Source: an uncultured Bacteroides sp. (GTDB taxonomy: Bacteria; Bacteroidota; Bacteroidia; Bacteroidales; Bacteroidaceae). Taken from it: 39,446 bases of DNA. The translations under genes and the position numbers were made by a program. The notes under the pieces are model-generated. The model ran no database searches, was not told the DNA's origin, and saw only the letters and a program-made list of their open reading frames with translations. The stretch spans positions 1-39,446 of the forward strand of contig NZ_URFY01000040.1 of the NCBI RefSeq assembly GCF_900547205.1, in the 5' to 3' direction. Positions 1 to 8,742 of this stretch are shown in pieces (position 1 is the stretch's first letter; the number at the start of each line of letters is the position of its first letter).

Positions 1-2
1 GC

Positions 3-80
3 GGTCAATTGAAAGAAATAGCTTCAAAACTTAATCCTGATGACAATCCGGTGATTATGTTGGCGAAATTTAAACAATAA
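3..80 (+). CDS. C-terminal end of a small antitoxin-like protein (partial)
   Basis: The open frame enters from the left edge and ends at TAA 78-80. Its last residues read LKEIASKLNPDDNPVIM then LAKFKQ. It is too short to assign by itself. A PIN-toxin-like remnant lies immediately downstream and an ATG at 80 overlaps this stop, which is the usual coupling of an antitoxin gene to its toxin gene, so an antitoxin is the best guess. The upstream part lies outside the window. The role is inferred from context only. Confidence 0.4.
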   Translation, partial: GQLKEIASKLNPDDNPVIMLAKFKQ

Positions 81-312
81 TGACTGAATACGCTGTGCTA
101 ATTGAATCTTTAACGAACTAGATTATAACTTTTATTCGAAATGTAATTAGTGCAGAATCTGTTCGCGAATTGAAGCGCAAGGACATAAAGACCCTTCAGA
201 CCATGTTATTATATCTCATGCGATGACAGAAAATCTGCCACTTATCTCAAGTGATACCCATTTTGAGTTTTAGAAAAGACAAGGACTTGATTTGATTTTT
301 AATAATAAATAG
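80..312 (+). pseudogene. Degraded PIN-domain (VapC-like) toxin remnant
   Basis: An ATG at 80-82 overlaps the stop of the preceding gene but its frame closes at TAG 119-121. From 151 a second frame reads toward GHKDPSDHVIISHAMTENLP and then LISSDTHFEF. This resembles the C-terminal half of PIN-domain toxins (HKDPxDR, hydrophobic strand, A-x-x-E-x-L-x-L-I-S-x-D). An in-frame TAG at 271-273 interrupts it, after which KRQGLDLIFNNK continues to TAG 310-312. The N-terminal half with the first conserved aspartate is not recognisable. At least one frameshift or deletion plus a nonsense codon make it non-functional as a toxin. VapC-type PIN proteins are ribonucleases. The identification rests on motif resemblance. 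Confidence 0.55.
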
Positions 313-342
313 ATACATCTATTCCGTTACTATTCATTTTCA

Positions 343-1068
343 TTATATCTCCTCCAACGCATAATACTGATAATCCCTCAGCACTGTCTGCAAAAACTTC
401 TCCTGACTACCCTCCCTCGGAGTAATGGAAAGCAATTCCTGCACCTTCTTTGCCAACAGCGTAATGCGGCGAGCACGGTCTTTCTCACCGGATTCGAGCG
501 TTCGTGAAATAACATTCACCTGTTCCAACGATAAGTCCGCAGACTGCGGATAAACCGGATGATAATTTTTAGTCAGGTAGTCGAATTCATCGAGACTGAC
601 ATGAATCTTGCGGTAATTCTTCTCTTTAATCACCATTGTTCCGGCGGCAAGGTCGCCCACTCGTTGATTATTTTTAGTGAGCAAGACAACCAACAGTCCT
701 AACCCACCTGTTAGGGGACCATCAATCACGAAAAGAAGCCAGCGAAGCAGATAGGAACTGATGCTCGGAGTGGAACCGTCAACTTTCACAACACGGATGT
801 TCATCAGACGTTTCCCGGGGCTCTGCCCGTGATTAAACATCTCCCAAAGAAAAGAATAGCCAAGTATCGGCAGATAAACGATGCACAGAAAGAAGAGCAG
901 ACTGAATCCCGACCCCAACCGAAGCTCAGAAATGAGGGTGGCAGTAGAGTAAATGTATACCGTAATCAGAAAATAATCAATGACTAATGCTAGCAAACGC
1001 TCGCCAATACTGGCTGGCGTTTGACTAATACGAACGAATTGCCCGGTTATAATCGTAGATTCTGCCAT
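343..1068 (-). CDS. RDD family membrane protein
   Basis: 241 aa. The RDD signature is visible: ERLLALVIDYF near residues 23-33, GQSPGKRLMNIRVV near 81-94 and QRVGDLAAGTMVI near 135-147. Three hydrophobic segments (about 21-46, 51-77 and 107-130) predict an integral inner-membrane protein; the last ~90 residues are soluble and charged. The family has no single biochemical role; some members are linked to ion homeostasis. It is divergent from the SpoIIM-like gene at 1170, and RDD genes often accompany such MoxR/DUF58 clusters, so a shared envelope role is plausible but inferred. A leftward -7 box TATATTTG lies at 1106-1099, about 30 bp before the start. Confidence 0.85.
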   Translation of the reverse strand: MAESTIITGQFVRISQTPASIGERLLALVIDYFLITVYIYSTATLISELRLGSGFSLLFFLCIVYLPILGYSFLWEMFNHGQSPGKRLMNIRVVKVDGSTPSISSYLLRWLLFVIDGPLTGGLGLLVVLLTKNNQRVGDLAAGTMVIKEKNYRKIHVSLDEFDYLTKNYHPVYPQSADLSLEQVNVISRTLESGEKDRARRITLLAKKVQELLSITPREGSQEKFLQTVLRDYQYYALEEI

Positions 1069-1094
1069 TTATGATTAAACATTTTTAGGATTCC

Positions 1095-1126
1095 GTTGCA
1101 AATATATCATAATTCTCTTACTTTTG
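1095..1126. promoter_or_regulatory. Divergent promoter region between the RDD and SpoIIM-like genes
   Basis: On the + strand a GTTG at 1095-1098 is followed after 20 bp by TACTTTTG at 1119-1126, a good match to the Bacteroides -33/-7 pattern, placing the transcript start near 1133 for the gene at 1170. On the - strand TATATTTG (1106-1099) could serve the RDD gene, without a clear -33 box. The rightward gene has a good ribosome-binding stretch (AGGAAAGC) directly before its ATG. Confidence 0.5.
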
Positions 1127-1169
1127 CTTTCGGATTCGGACAAAACTTATCCGAAATCTCTAGGAAAGC

Positions 1170-2132
1170 ATGAAAGAAGTTACGTTTATCCGTCGGAACA
1201 TTGAGAAATGGAAAGAAACAGAGAAGGTAGTGGAGCAGGCTCAGAACCTGTCCCCCGACCAACTAGCGGATGCCTATACCGACCTGACTGCCGACTTGGC
1301 TTTCGCCCAAACTCATTTCCCCGCTTCACGCATCACTATCTATCTGAATAATCTCGCTTCGGCTTTGCACAACGAAATCTACCGCAACAAGCGCGAGAAG
1401 TGGACGCGAATCATTACTTTTTGGACGCGGGAAGTGCCGCAAATGATGTACGAAGCACGGCGTGAACTGCTGACCTCCTTCATTATTTTTCTAGTCAGCG
1501 CATTAATCGGAGTTCTGTCTACTGCGAACGACCCTGATTTCGTCCGCCTGATTTTGGGAAACAGGTATGTAGACATGACCCTGAACAACATTGCCAATGG
1601 CGAACCGATGGCAGTGTATAACGGTTCTGATGAAGTCCCCATGTTTTTGGGCATTACGCTGAATAATGTAATGGTGTCTTTCAACTGCTTCGCAATGGGG
1701 CTGCTCACCAGCTTTGGCACAGGCTATATGCTGCTCTCCAATGGCATCATGATAGGCGCTTTTCAGACTTTCTTTTACCAGCACGGTTTGCTTTGGGAGT
1801 CCAGCCTTGCAGTCTGGCTGCACGGAACACTTGAAATCTGGGCAATCATTGTGGCGGGTGCTGCCGGACTGGCGCTAGGCAATGGATGGTTATTCCCGGG
1901 AACTTACTCCCGACTGGAGTCTTTCCGCCGGGGAGCTAAACGGGGTCTGAAGATTGTTGTAGGCACCGTTCCCGTCTTTATCATGGCAGGTTTCATCGAA
2001 GGATTCATCACCCGTCATACCGAACTACCTGATATGCTGAGGCTTGGCATAATCCTTACTTCTCTTGCATTTATTATTTTCTACTATATTTATTTACCAA
2101 ATAGAAAAAAACATGGAATCACAGAAACCTAA
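1170..2132 (+). CDS. SpoIIM/DUF95-type integral membrane protein
   Basis: 320 aa. A charged N-terminal helical region (about 1-90, starting MKEVTFIRRNIEKW) is followed by several membrane segments (about 100-115, 160-190, 205-235, 265-285 and 292-310). The N-terminal FIRRNxxxW pattern and the hydrophobic pattern match stage II sporulation protein M-like (DUF95) proteins, which are widespread in non-sporulating bacteria next to MoxR and DUF58 genes. The ATG follows AGGAAAGC. Its 3' end overlaps the next start (ATG 2113) by 20 bp, implying cotranscription and coupling. The biochemical role is unknown; in Bacteroidetes this gene belongs to the envelope-associated MoxR neighbourhood. Confidence 0.85.
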   Translation: MKEVTFIRRNIEKWKETEKVVEQAQNLSPDQLADAYTDLTADLAFAQTHFPASRITIYLNNLASALHNEIYRNKREKWTRIITFWTREVPQMMYEARRELLTSFIIFLVSALIGVLSTANDPDFVRLILGNRYVDMTLNNIANGEPMAVYNGSDEVPMFLGITLNNVMVSFNCFAMGLLTSFGTGYMLLSNGIMIGAFQTFFYQHGLLWESSLAVWLHGTLEIWAIIVAGAAGLALGNGWLFPGTYSRLESFRRGAKRGLKIVVGTVPVFIMAGFIEGFITRHTELPDMLRLGIILTSLAFIIFYYIYLPNRKKHGITET

Positions 2133-3051
2133 GATTGCGATGTACGTAAAACGTTCCTTCGGCGAGAAGTTGAACGCTTCTTTTGATTTTATAAAGGAGA
2201 ATTGGAAGCAACTGTTCAAATATGCAACATATCTCATACTCCCTGTATGCTTGATTCAGGCTGCAAATATTAACGGATTGGTTGGAAGTATGACGGATAT
2301 TTCCGTTATGCAAGCAGCAGGTGGAGTAGGAGATAGTTCCATGTCTACATTAGTGCTTACGTTTGCATTGAATTACGCGGGAACAGTTTTGTTCTCATGT
2401 TTGGGTGGTTTGCTGTTGACATCTATGGTTTATGCCATGTTTCGGTTGTATAACGAGCGGGAAGAACGTCTGACAGGTATCACATTCAGTGATATAAAAT
2501 CATTGTTGTTTCATAATATGAAGCGGCTGTTCTTAATGGGGATTGTTTGCGGTTTTTTGGTTGTAATCGCTTTTATTCTTATTATCCTATTAGTGGTTCT
2601 TACTCCTTTCACATTGATTCTGACTATCCCGCTTTTGCTTGCTCTTTTGATTCCTCTGGCTTTAATGGCACCTATTTATTTGTTTGAAGACGTTTCATTG
2701 GGCACAGCATTTTCGAAAACATACCGATTGGGATTTGCCACATGGGGAGGTGTCTTTCTGATTTTTCTTGTGATGACGATTATTGCTAGCGTATTGCAAA
2801 CGATTGTTTCTATACCTTGGTCTATCATCTATGTCGTGAAAACGGTGTTTGCCATGAGCGACGGTGGTGAGGTTTCTTCATCCGTCGGGCTGAACTTTGC
2901 GCAATATCTGTTCTCCATCCTGATGTTGTATGGCTCTTATTTATCCTCAATTTTCATGATTGTGGGATTGGTTTACCAGTATGGTCATGCTTCGGAAGTA
3001 GTAGACAGCATAACGGTGGAAAGCGACATTGACAATTTTGATAAACTCTAA
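2113..3051 (+). CDS. Polytopic membrane protein of the MoxR cluster, unnamed family
   Basis: 312 aa from the ATG at 2113 (MESQKPK...). An ATG at 2065 would add 16 residues embedded in the previous gene and is less likely. After a short soluble segment there are about five or six hydrophobic stretches (near 35-55, 75-105, 138-165, 168-195, 212-240 and 265-300), several very rich in Leu/Ile/Val. I do not recognise a catalytic motif. The position between the SpoIIM-like and DUF4129 genes with overlaps on one side and a 15-bp gap on the other indicates one operon. A membrane partner of the MoxR/DUF58 system is inferred from location only. Confidence 0.8.
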   Translation: MESQKPKIAMYVKRSFGEKLNASFDFIKENWKQLFKYATYLILPVCLIQAANINGLVGSMTDISVMQAAGGVGDSSMSTLVLTFALNYAGTVLFSCLGGLLLTSMVYAMFRLYNEREERLTGITFSDIKSLLFHNMKRLFLMGIVCGFLVVIAFILIILLVVLTPFTLILTIPLLLALLIPLALMAPIYLFEDVSLGTAFSKTYRLGFATWGGVFLIFLVMTIIASVLQTIVSIPWSIIYVVKTVFAMSDGGEVSSSVGLNFAQYLFSILMLYGSYLSSIFMIVGLVYQYGHASEVVDSITVESDIDNFDKL

Positions 3052-3066
3052 AAACAACCTGAACGG

Positions 3067-3684
3067 ATGATTATCACTCCCCCGAATGATACATTAGTAT
3101 GCGATACGGCGAAGATTGCTCTTTGGCAGTCGGACCCTGCGTATGACTATAACCGTGAATTGATTACTCCGGAGTTAAATCTCTTTGAGTGGCTCAGTAG
3201 ACAGTTCGGGGAACTTTTGCGTAAAATATTCGGCAGTCGTTTTGCCGAAGAGTATTCGACGCTTATTCTTGTGTGCATTGCCATTATTCTCCTGCTTCTG
3301 GTCATCTGGTTCGTTTACACGAAGCGTCCGGAGTTATTCATGATGTCCCGCAAAAACGCATTGCCCTATACAGTCGAAGAAGATACGATTTACGGAGTTG
3401 ATTTTCCGGGAGGAATTGCCGATGCTCTTTCCCGTCAGGATTATCGGGAAGCTGTGCGTTTGCTCTATTTGCAAACCTTGAAACAGTTGAGTGATGCGGA
3501 ACGTATTGATTGGCAGCTTTATAAAACGCCGACTCAATATATCTATGAAGTGCGGTTGCCGGCTTTCCGCCAACTGACTAATCAGTTCTTGCGGGTGCGC
3601 TACGGTAATTTTGAAGCAACGGAAGAACTTTATCGTTCCATGCTCGCCTTGCAGGGAGAAATAGAGAAAGGAGGCGCTTCATGA
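3067..3684 (+). CDS. DUF4129 domain-containing membrane protein
   Basis: 205 aa. One transmembrane helix (about 66-86, LILVCIAIILLLLVIWFVY) separates an N-terminal exposed part from a cytoplasmic DUF4129 region (about 115-205) with RQDYREAVRLLYLQTLKQL followed by YKTPTQYIYEV and RYGNFEATEELY. DUF4129 proteins accompany MoxR/DUF58 genes and transglutaminase-like membrane proteins; their activity is unknown. The stop overlaps the next start by 4 bp (ATGA), so translation is likely coupled. Confidence 0.85.
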   Translation: MIITPPNDTLVCDTAKIALWQSDPAYDYNRELITPELNLFEWLSRQFGELLRKIFGSRFAEEYSTLILVCIAIILLLLVIWFVYTKRPELFMMSRKNALPYTVEEDTIYGVDFPGGIADALSRQDYREAVRLLYLQTLKQLSDAERIDWQLYKTPTQYIYEVRLPAFRQLTNQFLRVRYGNFEATEELYRSMLALQGEIEKGGAS

Positions 3685-4952
3685 AAGGAAGTCGCTGGTT
3701 TATCGTAGGTATTGTTGCTTTCCTGTTCATCATGTTTGCCATAGAATACCATCTGCCAAAGAAATTTGTGTGGAGGCCCACTTTCAGTCATTATGATGTG
3801 CAGCCTTTGGGGTGTGCCTTGTTCGATAGTATACTGTCTGCTTCTCTGCCTAATGGATATACTTTATCCAGAAAAACATTGTATCAGATGGAGCAGGAAG
3901 ATACGGTCGGCAAACGGGGAATATTGGTAGTAGCCAATGACTTGATTTTGGGAGAATCGGGTATAAACGCTTTGTTGAAACTGGCGGAGCGGGGCAATAA
4001 AATTATGTTGGTAAGCAACAACTACTCCAAAGACATGGAGGATACATTAAAGTTTTATTGTACCTATTCCTATTTCAGGCCCGCTGCTTTGAAGAAGTAT
4101 GCCACTTCATTCTTGAAGAAAGATAGTATCTTTTGGATAGCCGATTCTGTCTATTCCCGACAGTTGTTCCGCTCTTATCCTCAGTTTTGTAGTTCTTATT
4201 TCAGAGATTATGATTCGTTGCCGGTACGCAAACTGGCAGAGAAGGATATGGTGGGCGGCATGGCGGAAGCTTTGTCTGAAGCTGATTCTACAACTGTATA
4301 TCGTAATTACCATCCGTTAATGGCCATGGCGCGTCCTTGGGGAAAGGGTGAGATTATACTCGTTTCTACTCCTTTATTGTTTACAAACTATGGCATACTG
4401 GATGGGAATAATTCCATCTATATATTCCGTTTGCTTTCGCAGATGGGGGAACTTCCCATAGTACGAACCGAAGGATACATGGAACAAACGGCACAGGTGC
4501 AGCAGTCTCCTTTCCGTTATCTTCTTTCGCATACGCCGCTTCGCTGGGCGCTGTATCTGACGATGATAACAATCGTACTCTTTATGATATTTACGGCGAA
4601 AAGACGGCAGCGGGTCATTCCCGTGGCTCGTGAACCTGAGAACAAATCCCTGGAATTTACCGAACTTATCGGTACACTATATTATCAGAAAAAGGATCAT
4701 GCCAATCTGGTTCGTAAAAAGTTTACCTATTTTGCTGAAGAGTTAAGAAAGGATATCCAAGTGGATATAGAAGAAGTGGCGGATGACGAACGCTCTTTCC
4801 ACCGGATTGCTCAAAAGACAGGATTGGAAACTGATGACATAGCGAAGTTTATCCGAGAAATGCGTCCGGTGATTTATGGCGGACGGGTTATTTCGGAGGA
4901 AGAAATGAAGCTGTTGATCGATAAAATGAATGAAATAATCAATCATATCTAA
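3681..4952 (+). CDS. DUF4350 domain-containing protein
   Basis: 423 aa with a membrane segment at each end of the DUF4350 region: about 7-22 (FIVGIVAFLFIMFAIEY) and about 288-307 (ALYLTMITIVLFMIFTA). The part between (about 25-280) resembles the GATase-like fold of DUF4350, including GILVVANDLILGESGINALL, and should be periplasmic. A charged cytoplasmic tail of about 115 residues follows. The start overlaps the DUF4129 stop by 4 bp and MoxR begins 11 bp after the stop. The function is unknown; conserved pairing with DUF4129, MoxR and DUF58 suggests an envelope-linked complex. Confidence 0.82.
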   Translation: MKGSRWFIVGIVAFLFIMFAIEYHLPKKFVWRPTFSHYDVQPLGCALFDSILSASLPNGYTLSRKTLYQMEQEDTVGKRGILVVANDLILGESGINALLKLAERGNKIMLVSNNYSKDMEDTLKFYCTYSYFRPAALKKYATSFLKKDSIFWIADSVYSRQLFRSYPQFCSSYFRDYDSLPVRKLAEKDMVGGMAEALSEADSTTVYRNYHPLMAMARPWGKGEIILVSTPLLFTNYGILDGNNSIYIFRLLSQMGELPIVRTEGYMEQTAQVQQSPFRYLLSHTPLRWALYLTMITIVLFMIFTAKRRQRVIPVAREPENKSLEFTELIGTLYYQKKDHANLVRKKFTYFAEELRKDIQVDIEEVADDERSFHRIAQKTGLETDDIAKFIREMRPVIYGGRVISEEEMKLLIDKMNEIINHI

Positions 4953-4963
4953 AGAAGAAAATT

Positions 4964-5938
4964 ATGGAAGAGAATACAGAAAAAAGGGTGGACTTAACTC
5001 TCTTTTCCGAGAAGATACAGGAATTGAAAGACCGGATTGCTTCCGTCATTGTGGGGCAGGAGCAGACGGTAGACCTAGTGTTGACAGCTATCTTGGCGAA
5101 CGGACACGTATTGATAGAAGGAGTTCCGGGAGTAGCAAAAACACTGCTGGCACGTCTGACGGCACGCTTGATTGATGCTGACTTTAGCCGTATACAGTTT
5201 ACGCCGGACCTGATGCCGAGCGATGTGCTGGGCACAACGGTATTTAATATGAAAACCAACGACTTTGATTTCCATCGCGGACCAATCTTTGCTGATATCG
5301 TGCTGGTGGACGAAATCAATCGCGCCCCTGCCAAGACACAGGCAGCCTTGTTCGAAGTAATGGAAGAACGTCAGATAAGTATAGACGGGGCAACCTACCG
5401 GATGGGAGAACTTTATACGATTCTGGCTACACAGAATCCGGTGGAGCAGGAGGGAACCTACAAACTTCCCGAAGCGCAGCTCGACCGTTTCCTGATGAAG
5501 ATTACGATGGACTATCCTTCCTTAGAGGAAGAAGTGAATATTCTGGAACGCCATCATACCAATGCTGCTTTGGTGAAACTCGATGATGTCACTCCTTCGA
5601 TTACAAAAGATGAACTTCTCTCACTGCGTGCTTTTATGAATCAGGTATTTGTAGACCGCACGCTGCTTCAATACATCGCTCTGATTGTGCAGCAGACCCG
5701 TACAAGTAAAGCTGTGTATCTGGGAGCTTCGCCACGTGCTTCTGTAGCTATGCTGCAAGCATCAAAGGCTTATGCATTGTTGCAGGGACGTGATTTTGTG
5801 ACTCCGGAAGATATCAAGTTTGTAGCTCCCTACGTTCTTCAGCATCGTCTTATCTTAACGGCGGAAGCTGAGATGGAAGGATATTCTCCGGTGAAAGTCA
5901 CGCAACGTCTGATTGATAAAGTAGAAGTACCGAAATAA
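4964..5938 (+). CDS. MoxR family AAA+ ATPase
   Basis: 324 aa, a normal length for MoxR. The Walker A region is GVPGVAKTLLAR (about residues 52-63) and Walker B is LVDEINRAPAKTQAALFEVM (about 110-129). A sensor-1-like LATQNPVEQEGTYKLPEAQL follows, and an AAA lid sits in the C-terminal half. MoxR ATPases act as chaperone-like remodelers, often together with a DUF58 or von Willebrand A partner. The DUF58 gene starts at the base after this stop. The substrate is unknown; the membrane genes upstream are the obvious candidates. Confidence 0.95.
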   Translation: MEENTEKRVDLTLFSEKIQELKDRIASVIVGQEQTVDLVLTAILANGHVLIEGVPGVAKTLLARLTARLIDADFSRIQFTPDLMPSDVLGTTVFNMKTNDFDFHRGPIFADIVLVDEINRAPAKTQAALFEVMEERQISIDGATYRMGELYTILATQNPVEQEGTYKLPEAQLDRFLMKITMDYPSLEEEVNILERHHTNAALVKLDDVTPSITKDELLSLRAFMNQVFVDRTLLQYIALIVQQTRTSKAVYLGASPRASVAMLQASKAYALLQGRDFVTPEDIKFVAPYVLQHRLILTAEAEMEGYSPVKVTQRLIDKVEVPK

Positions 5939-7249
5939 ATGTATCTGACTAATCGTTTCTATATTGCCCTTGTCGCTGTTATCCTGTTGCTGGGTAACGG
6001 ATATGCTTTTGCTCCGTTGTTTGTCATCGGGCAAGGGTTGCTTTTTGCCTTATTCCTGTTGGTGCTGGCGGATGGATATCTGCTCTATCGCATTCGTGGC
6101 ATACAGGCTTACCGCCACTGTGCCGACCGCTTCTCCAATGGCGATGAAAATGAAGTGAGTATCCGCGTGGAGAGCAGTTATTCGCATCCTGTCTCTTTAG
6201 AAATCATTGACGAGATTCCTTTTATCTTTCAGAAACGTGACATCGACTTCCGCCTGAAACTTAGGCCAAATGAAGGGAAAACGGTTAGTTACCGTCTCCG
6301 TCCTACTCGGCGGGGTGTATACTCTTTCGGACGCATCCGGGTTTTTGTAACCAATCGGATTGGCATGGTTTCCCGTCGATATACTTGCGGGGAGCCTCAG
6401 GATATCAAGGTGTATCCGTCTTTTCTCATGCTCCATCAGTATGAATTGTTGGCGATGAGCGATAATCTTACCGAATTGGGTATAAAGCGTATCCGCAGGA
6501 TTGGGCATCACACGGAATTTGAGCAGATAAAAGAGTATGTGAAAGGGGATGATTACCGAACGATAAACTGGAAAGCGAGTGCCCGACGGCATGAACTTAT
6601 GGTGAATGTATTTCAGGACGAGCGTTCGCAACAGATTTATAATGTGATAGATAAGGGAAGGGTGATGCAACAGGCTTTTCGTAGGATGACTTTGCTCGAT
6701 TATGCGATAAATGCTTCGTTGGTGCTTTCGTATGTGGCGATGCGGAAAGAAGATAAAGCCGGATTGGTGACTTTTGATGAGCATTTCGATACTTTTGTTC
6801 CTGCCTCCAAGCAACCAGGGCATATGCAGACTTTGCTCGATAATCTTTATAGCCAGCAGACTACTTTCGATGAAACGGACTTTTCCTCGCTTTGTGTGCA
6901 CATGAAGAAGCATATCAGTAAGCGCAGCCTTTTGGTATTGTACACTAACTTCACCAGTATGGGGAGTATGAATCGCCAATTATCGTATTTGAAACAGTTG
7001 AATCGCCAACATCGCCTGCTTGTTGTCTTCTTCGAAGATGCTGATTTGAAGGAATACATCGCTAACCCCGCCAAAGACACGGAAGGATATTATCGCCATG
7101 TCATTGCCGAGAAATTTGCTTTCGAAAAGCGGTTGATTGTCTCCACATTGAAACAAAATGGCATCTATTCTCTATTGACTACTCCCGAGAATCTTTCGAT
7201 TGATGTGATTAATAAGTATTTAGAGATGAAATCACGGCAGTTGCTGTAA
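5939..7249 (+). CDS. DUF58 domain-containing protein (MoxR partner)
   Basis: 436 aa. Two N-terminal membrane helices (about 5-25 and 28-50) are followed by a beta-rich region and then the DUF58 signature VKGDDYRTINWKASARRHEL (about 204-223). After it comes NVFQDERSQQIYNVID, the degenerate MIDAS-like part of a von Willebrand A fold. It starts at the base after the MoxR stop. DUF58 proteins pair with MoxR and are thought to be membrane-anchored targets or adaptors. No BatA/BatB-type genes follow, so this is a Bacteroides variant of the cluster. Confidence 0.92.
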   Translation: MYLTNRFYIALVAVILLLGNGYAFAPLFVIGQGLLFALFLLVLADGYLLYRIRGIQAYRHCADRFSNGDENEVSIRVESSYSHPVSLEIIDEIPFIFQKRDIDFRLKLRPNEGKTVSYRLRPTRRGVYSFGRIRVFVTNRIGMVSRRYTCGEPQDIKVYPSFLMLHQYELLAMSDNLTELGIKRIRRIGHHTEFEQIKEYVKGDDYRTINWKASARRHELMVNVFQDERSQQIYNVIDKGRVMQQAFRRMTLLDYAINASLVLSYVAMRKEDKAGLVTFDEHFDTFVPASKQPGHMQTLLDNLYSQQTTFDETDFSSLCVHMKKHISKRSLLVLYTNFTSMGSMNRQLSYLKQLNRQHRLLVVFFEDADLKEYIANPAKDTEGYYRHVIAEKFAFEKRLIVSTLKQNGIYSLLTTPENLSIDVINKYLEMKSRQLL

Positions 7250-7281
7250 TAAGTCTTTGATAATTGTCTCTAAAAATAACA

Positions 7282-7509
7282 TTATTGCCCAATAGCTTTC
7301 CGTGTTTCCAAAAAGAAAAAGACGGCCATACCTATTATAATTACGCCCAGAATCCCATAAAAGAGTCGTGCCCGGTTTCTCCCTACGTTGCGGACAATGG
7401 TTTGTGCATTGCGGGTAGTAAAGAACCAATTCCAGTTGAGCAATGACGCTAGCAGGGAAGTGATTCCTGCCAGCGCAAAGATTCCTTGTACAATATACTG
7501 TCCGGTCAT
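7282..7509 (-). CDS. Small two-helix membrane protein resembling Imm17
   Basis: 75 aa with two hydrophobic segments (about 6-24 and 50-67) and a short basic loop NVGRNRARLFYG between. Length, topology and sequence resemble proteins annotated as immunity 17 family in Bacteroides; that family was proposed as immunity proteins of polymorphic toxin systems. No toxin gene is near, and the start overlaps the tsaE stop by 4 bp (7506-7509), so it is probably cotranscribed with a housekeeping gene. Its actual role may not be immunity. The family assignment is from memory and moderate. Confidence 0.6.
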   Translation of the reverse strand: MTGQYIVQGIFALAGITSLLASLLNWNWFFTTRNAQTIVRNVGRNRARLFYGILGVIIIGMAVFFFLETRKAIGQ

Positions 7510-7919
7510 AGTTTGATTACTCTACTTCCGTCTTCCAGTTCCTCAATTGTCACTTTCACGGCATCACCCGGCAAAAGCTCTTCCACCAGTTCCGGCCATT
7601 CGATGAAACACAGCGCACCGCTATAGAAATAATCTTCGTATCCCATATCGTATACTTCGCTCAGCTTCTTGATACGGTAAAAGTCGAAGTGGTAAATCAA
7701 CTCTCCCGTTTTGTCCGAACGGTATTCGTTGACAATGGCAAAGGTAGGGGAACTGATAACGTCCTCCACACCCAGTTCTTCGCAAAGTGCTTTGACGAAT
7801 GTGGTTTTTCCGGCACCCATCTTGCCGTACAAAGCAAATACAGTGTTGTCGCCCATAGCAGCAATAAACTCACGAGCTACTTCATGGATGCTTTCTAATG
7901 ATTGAATCTTGATTTCCAT
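7506..7919 (-). CDS. tsaE: tRNA threonylcarbamoyladenosine biosynthesis ATPase TsaE
   Basis: 137 aa, the usual size. The P-loop is ALYGKMGAGKTTFVKALCEE (about residues 29-48), followed by the TsaE pattern SSPTFAIVNEY and HFDFYRIKKLSE, and a C-terminal FIEWPELVEELLP. TsaE is the ATPase that supports TsaB-TsaD in forming t6A37 on ANN-decoding tRNAs in the cytoplasm. It overlaps the small membrane protein gene downstream by 4 bp and lies 13 bp after the ABC permease gene's stop, so a leftward operon from 9155 to 7282 is likely. Confidence 0.95.
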   Translation of the reverse strand: MEIKIQSLESIHEVAREFIAAMGDNTVFALYGKMGAGKTTFVKALCEELGVEDVISSPTFAIVNEYRSDKTGELIYHFDFYRIKKLSEVYDMGYEDYFYSGALCFIEWPELVEELLPGDAVKVTIEELEDGSRVIKL

Positions 7920-7932
7920 ATACTATCTATTA

Positions 7933-8742
7933 TTATGACTTTTTTCTGAAACAACTCTTCCCGATTTTGCAAACAGCATAAATCAGGATGGAGAAGAATA
8001 TGATTGAAGCTCCCGAAGGAACTTTCCAATGATAAGAGATAAACAAACCACCCAGGCAGCCCATGAAACCGATGCCGATAGATAACCAGATGATTTTCTT
8101 GAAACTATACGTGAATAAATTCGCCGTCATTTGAGGAATGGTGAGCAACGAGATTGCCAAAACAATACCTACCATGCGCAGACAGGCAACAATCGTCAAT
8201 GCAATAAACATCATCAACAGATACTCGAATATCTCCACCGGAATCTTTTGAGAACGGGCAAACTCCCGATCGAATGCGATATAGACGATAGGACGTATAA
8301 ACAGATAAAAGAATACAGTTAGAATGAAAGCCAATATACCGAGCATCCACAAGTCTAGTTGGTTAATAGTCAGTATATTGCCAAAAAGATAAGCCGACAA
8401 GTCAGGCGCAAACCCCGGTGACAGGAAGCTGAACATGATGCCCAATGCCATTCCTAAAGTCCAGAATACAGCAATGGCAGAGTCCTCGCGCATATCTTTC
8501 CTCCTGCTGAGCCATTCCACGCCAAAGGCGGAAAGTACGGAAAAAACCGCTGCGGATAATATAGGAGACACTCCCGCGAACAGCCCTAAACCTATCCCAC
8601 CAAACGAAGCATGGGTGATTCCTCCACTGATAAACACCAAGCGGCGGGTAACAATGTATGTACCGATAATCCCGCAGGCGATGCTTGCCAGCAGACTTCC
8701 CAAGAGGGCGTGTTGAAAGAACGTATATTGTAGTAGATTCAT
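7933..8742 (-). CDS. Metal ABC transporter permease (ABC-3/ZnuB family)
   Basis: 269 aa with about eight hydrophobic helices. The ABC-3 features include GTYIVTRRLVFISGGITHAS (about 27-46), GIGLGLFAGV, and a C-terminal RMVGIVLAISLLTIPQMTAN (about 188-207). These permeases move Zn, Mn or Fe ions across the inner membrane with an ATPase and a binding lipoprotein. Neither partner gene is in the neighbourhood, so both must lie elsewhere or it works with another system. It overlaps the upstream small protein gene by 4 bp (8739-8742). The metal cannot be told from the sequence. Confidence 0.9.
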   Translation of the reverse strand: MNLLQYTFFQHALLGSLLASIACGIIGTYIVTRRLVFISGGITHASFGGIGLGLFAGVSPILSAAVFSVLSAFGVEWLSRRKDMREDSAIAVFWTLGMALGIMFSFLSPGFAPDLSAYLFGNILTINQLDLWMLGILAFILTVFFYLFIRPIVYIAFDREFARSQKIPVEIFEYLLMMFIALTIVACLRMVGIVLAISLLTIPQMTANLFTYSFKKIIWLSIGIGFMGCLGGLFISYHWKVPSGASIIFFSILIYAVCKIGKSCFRKKS

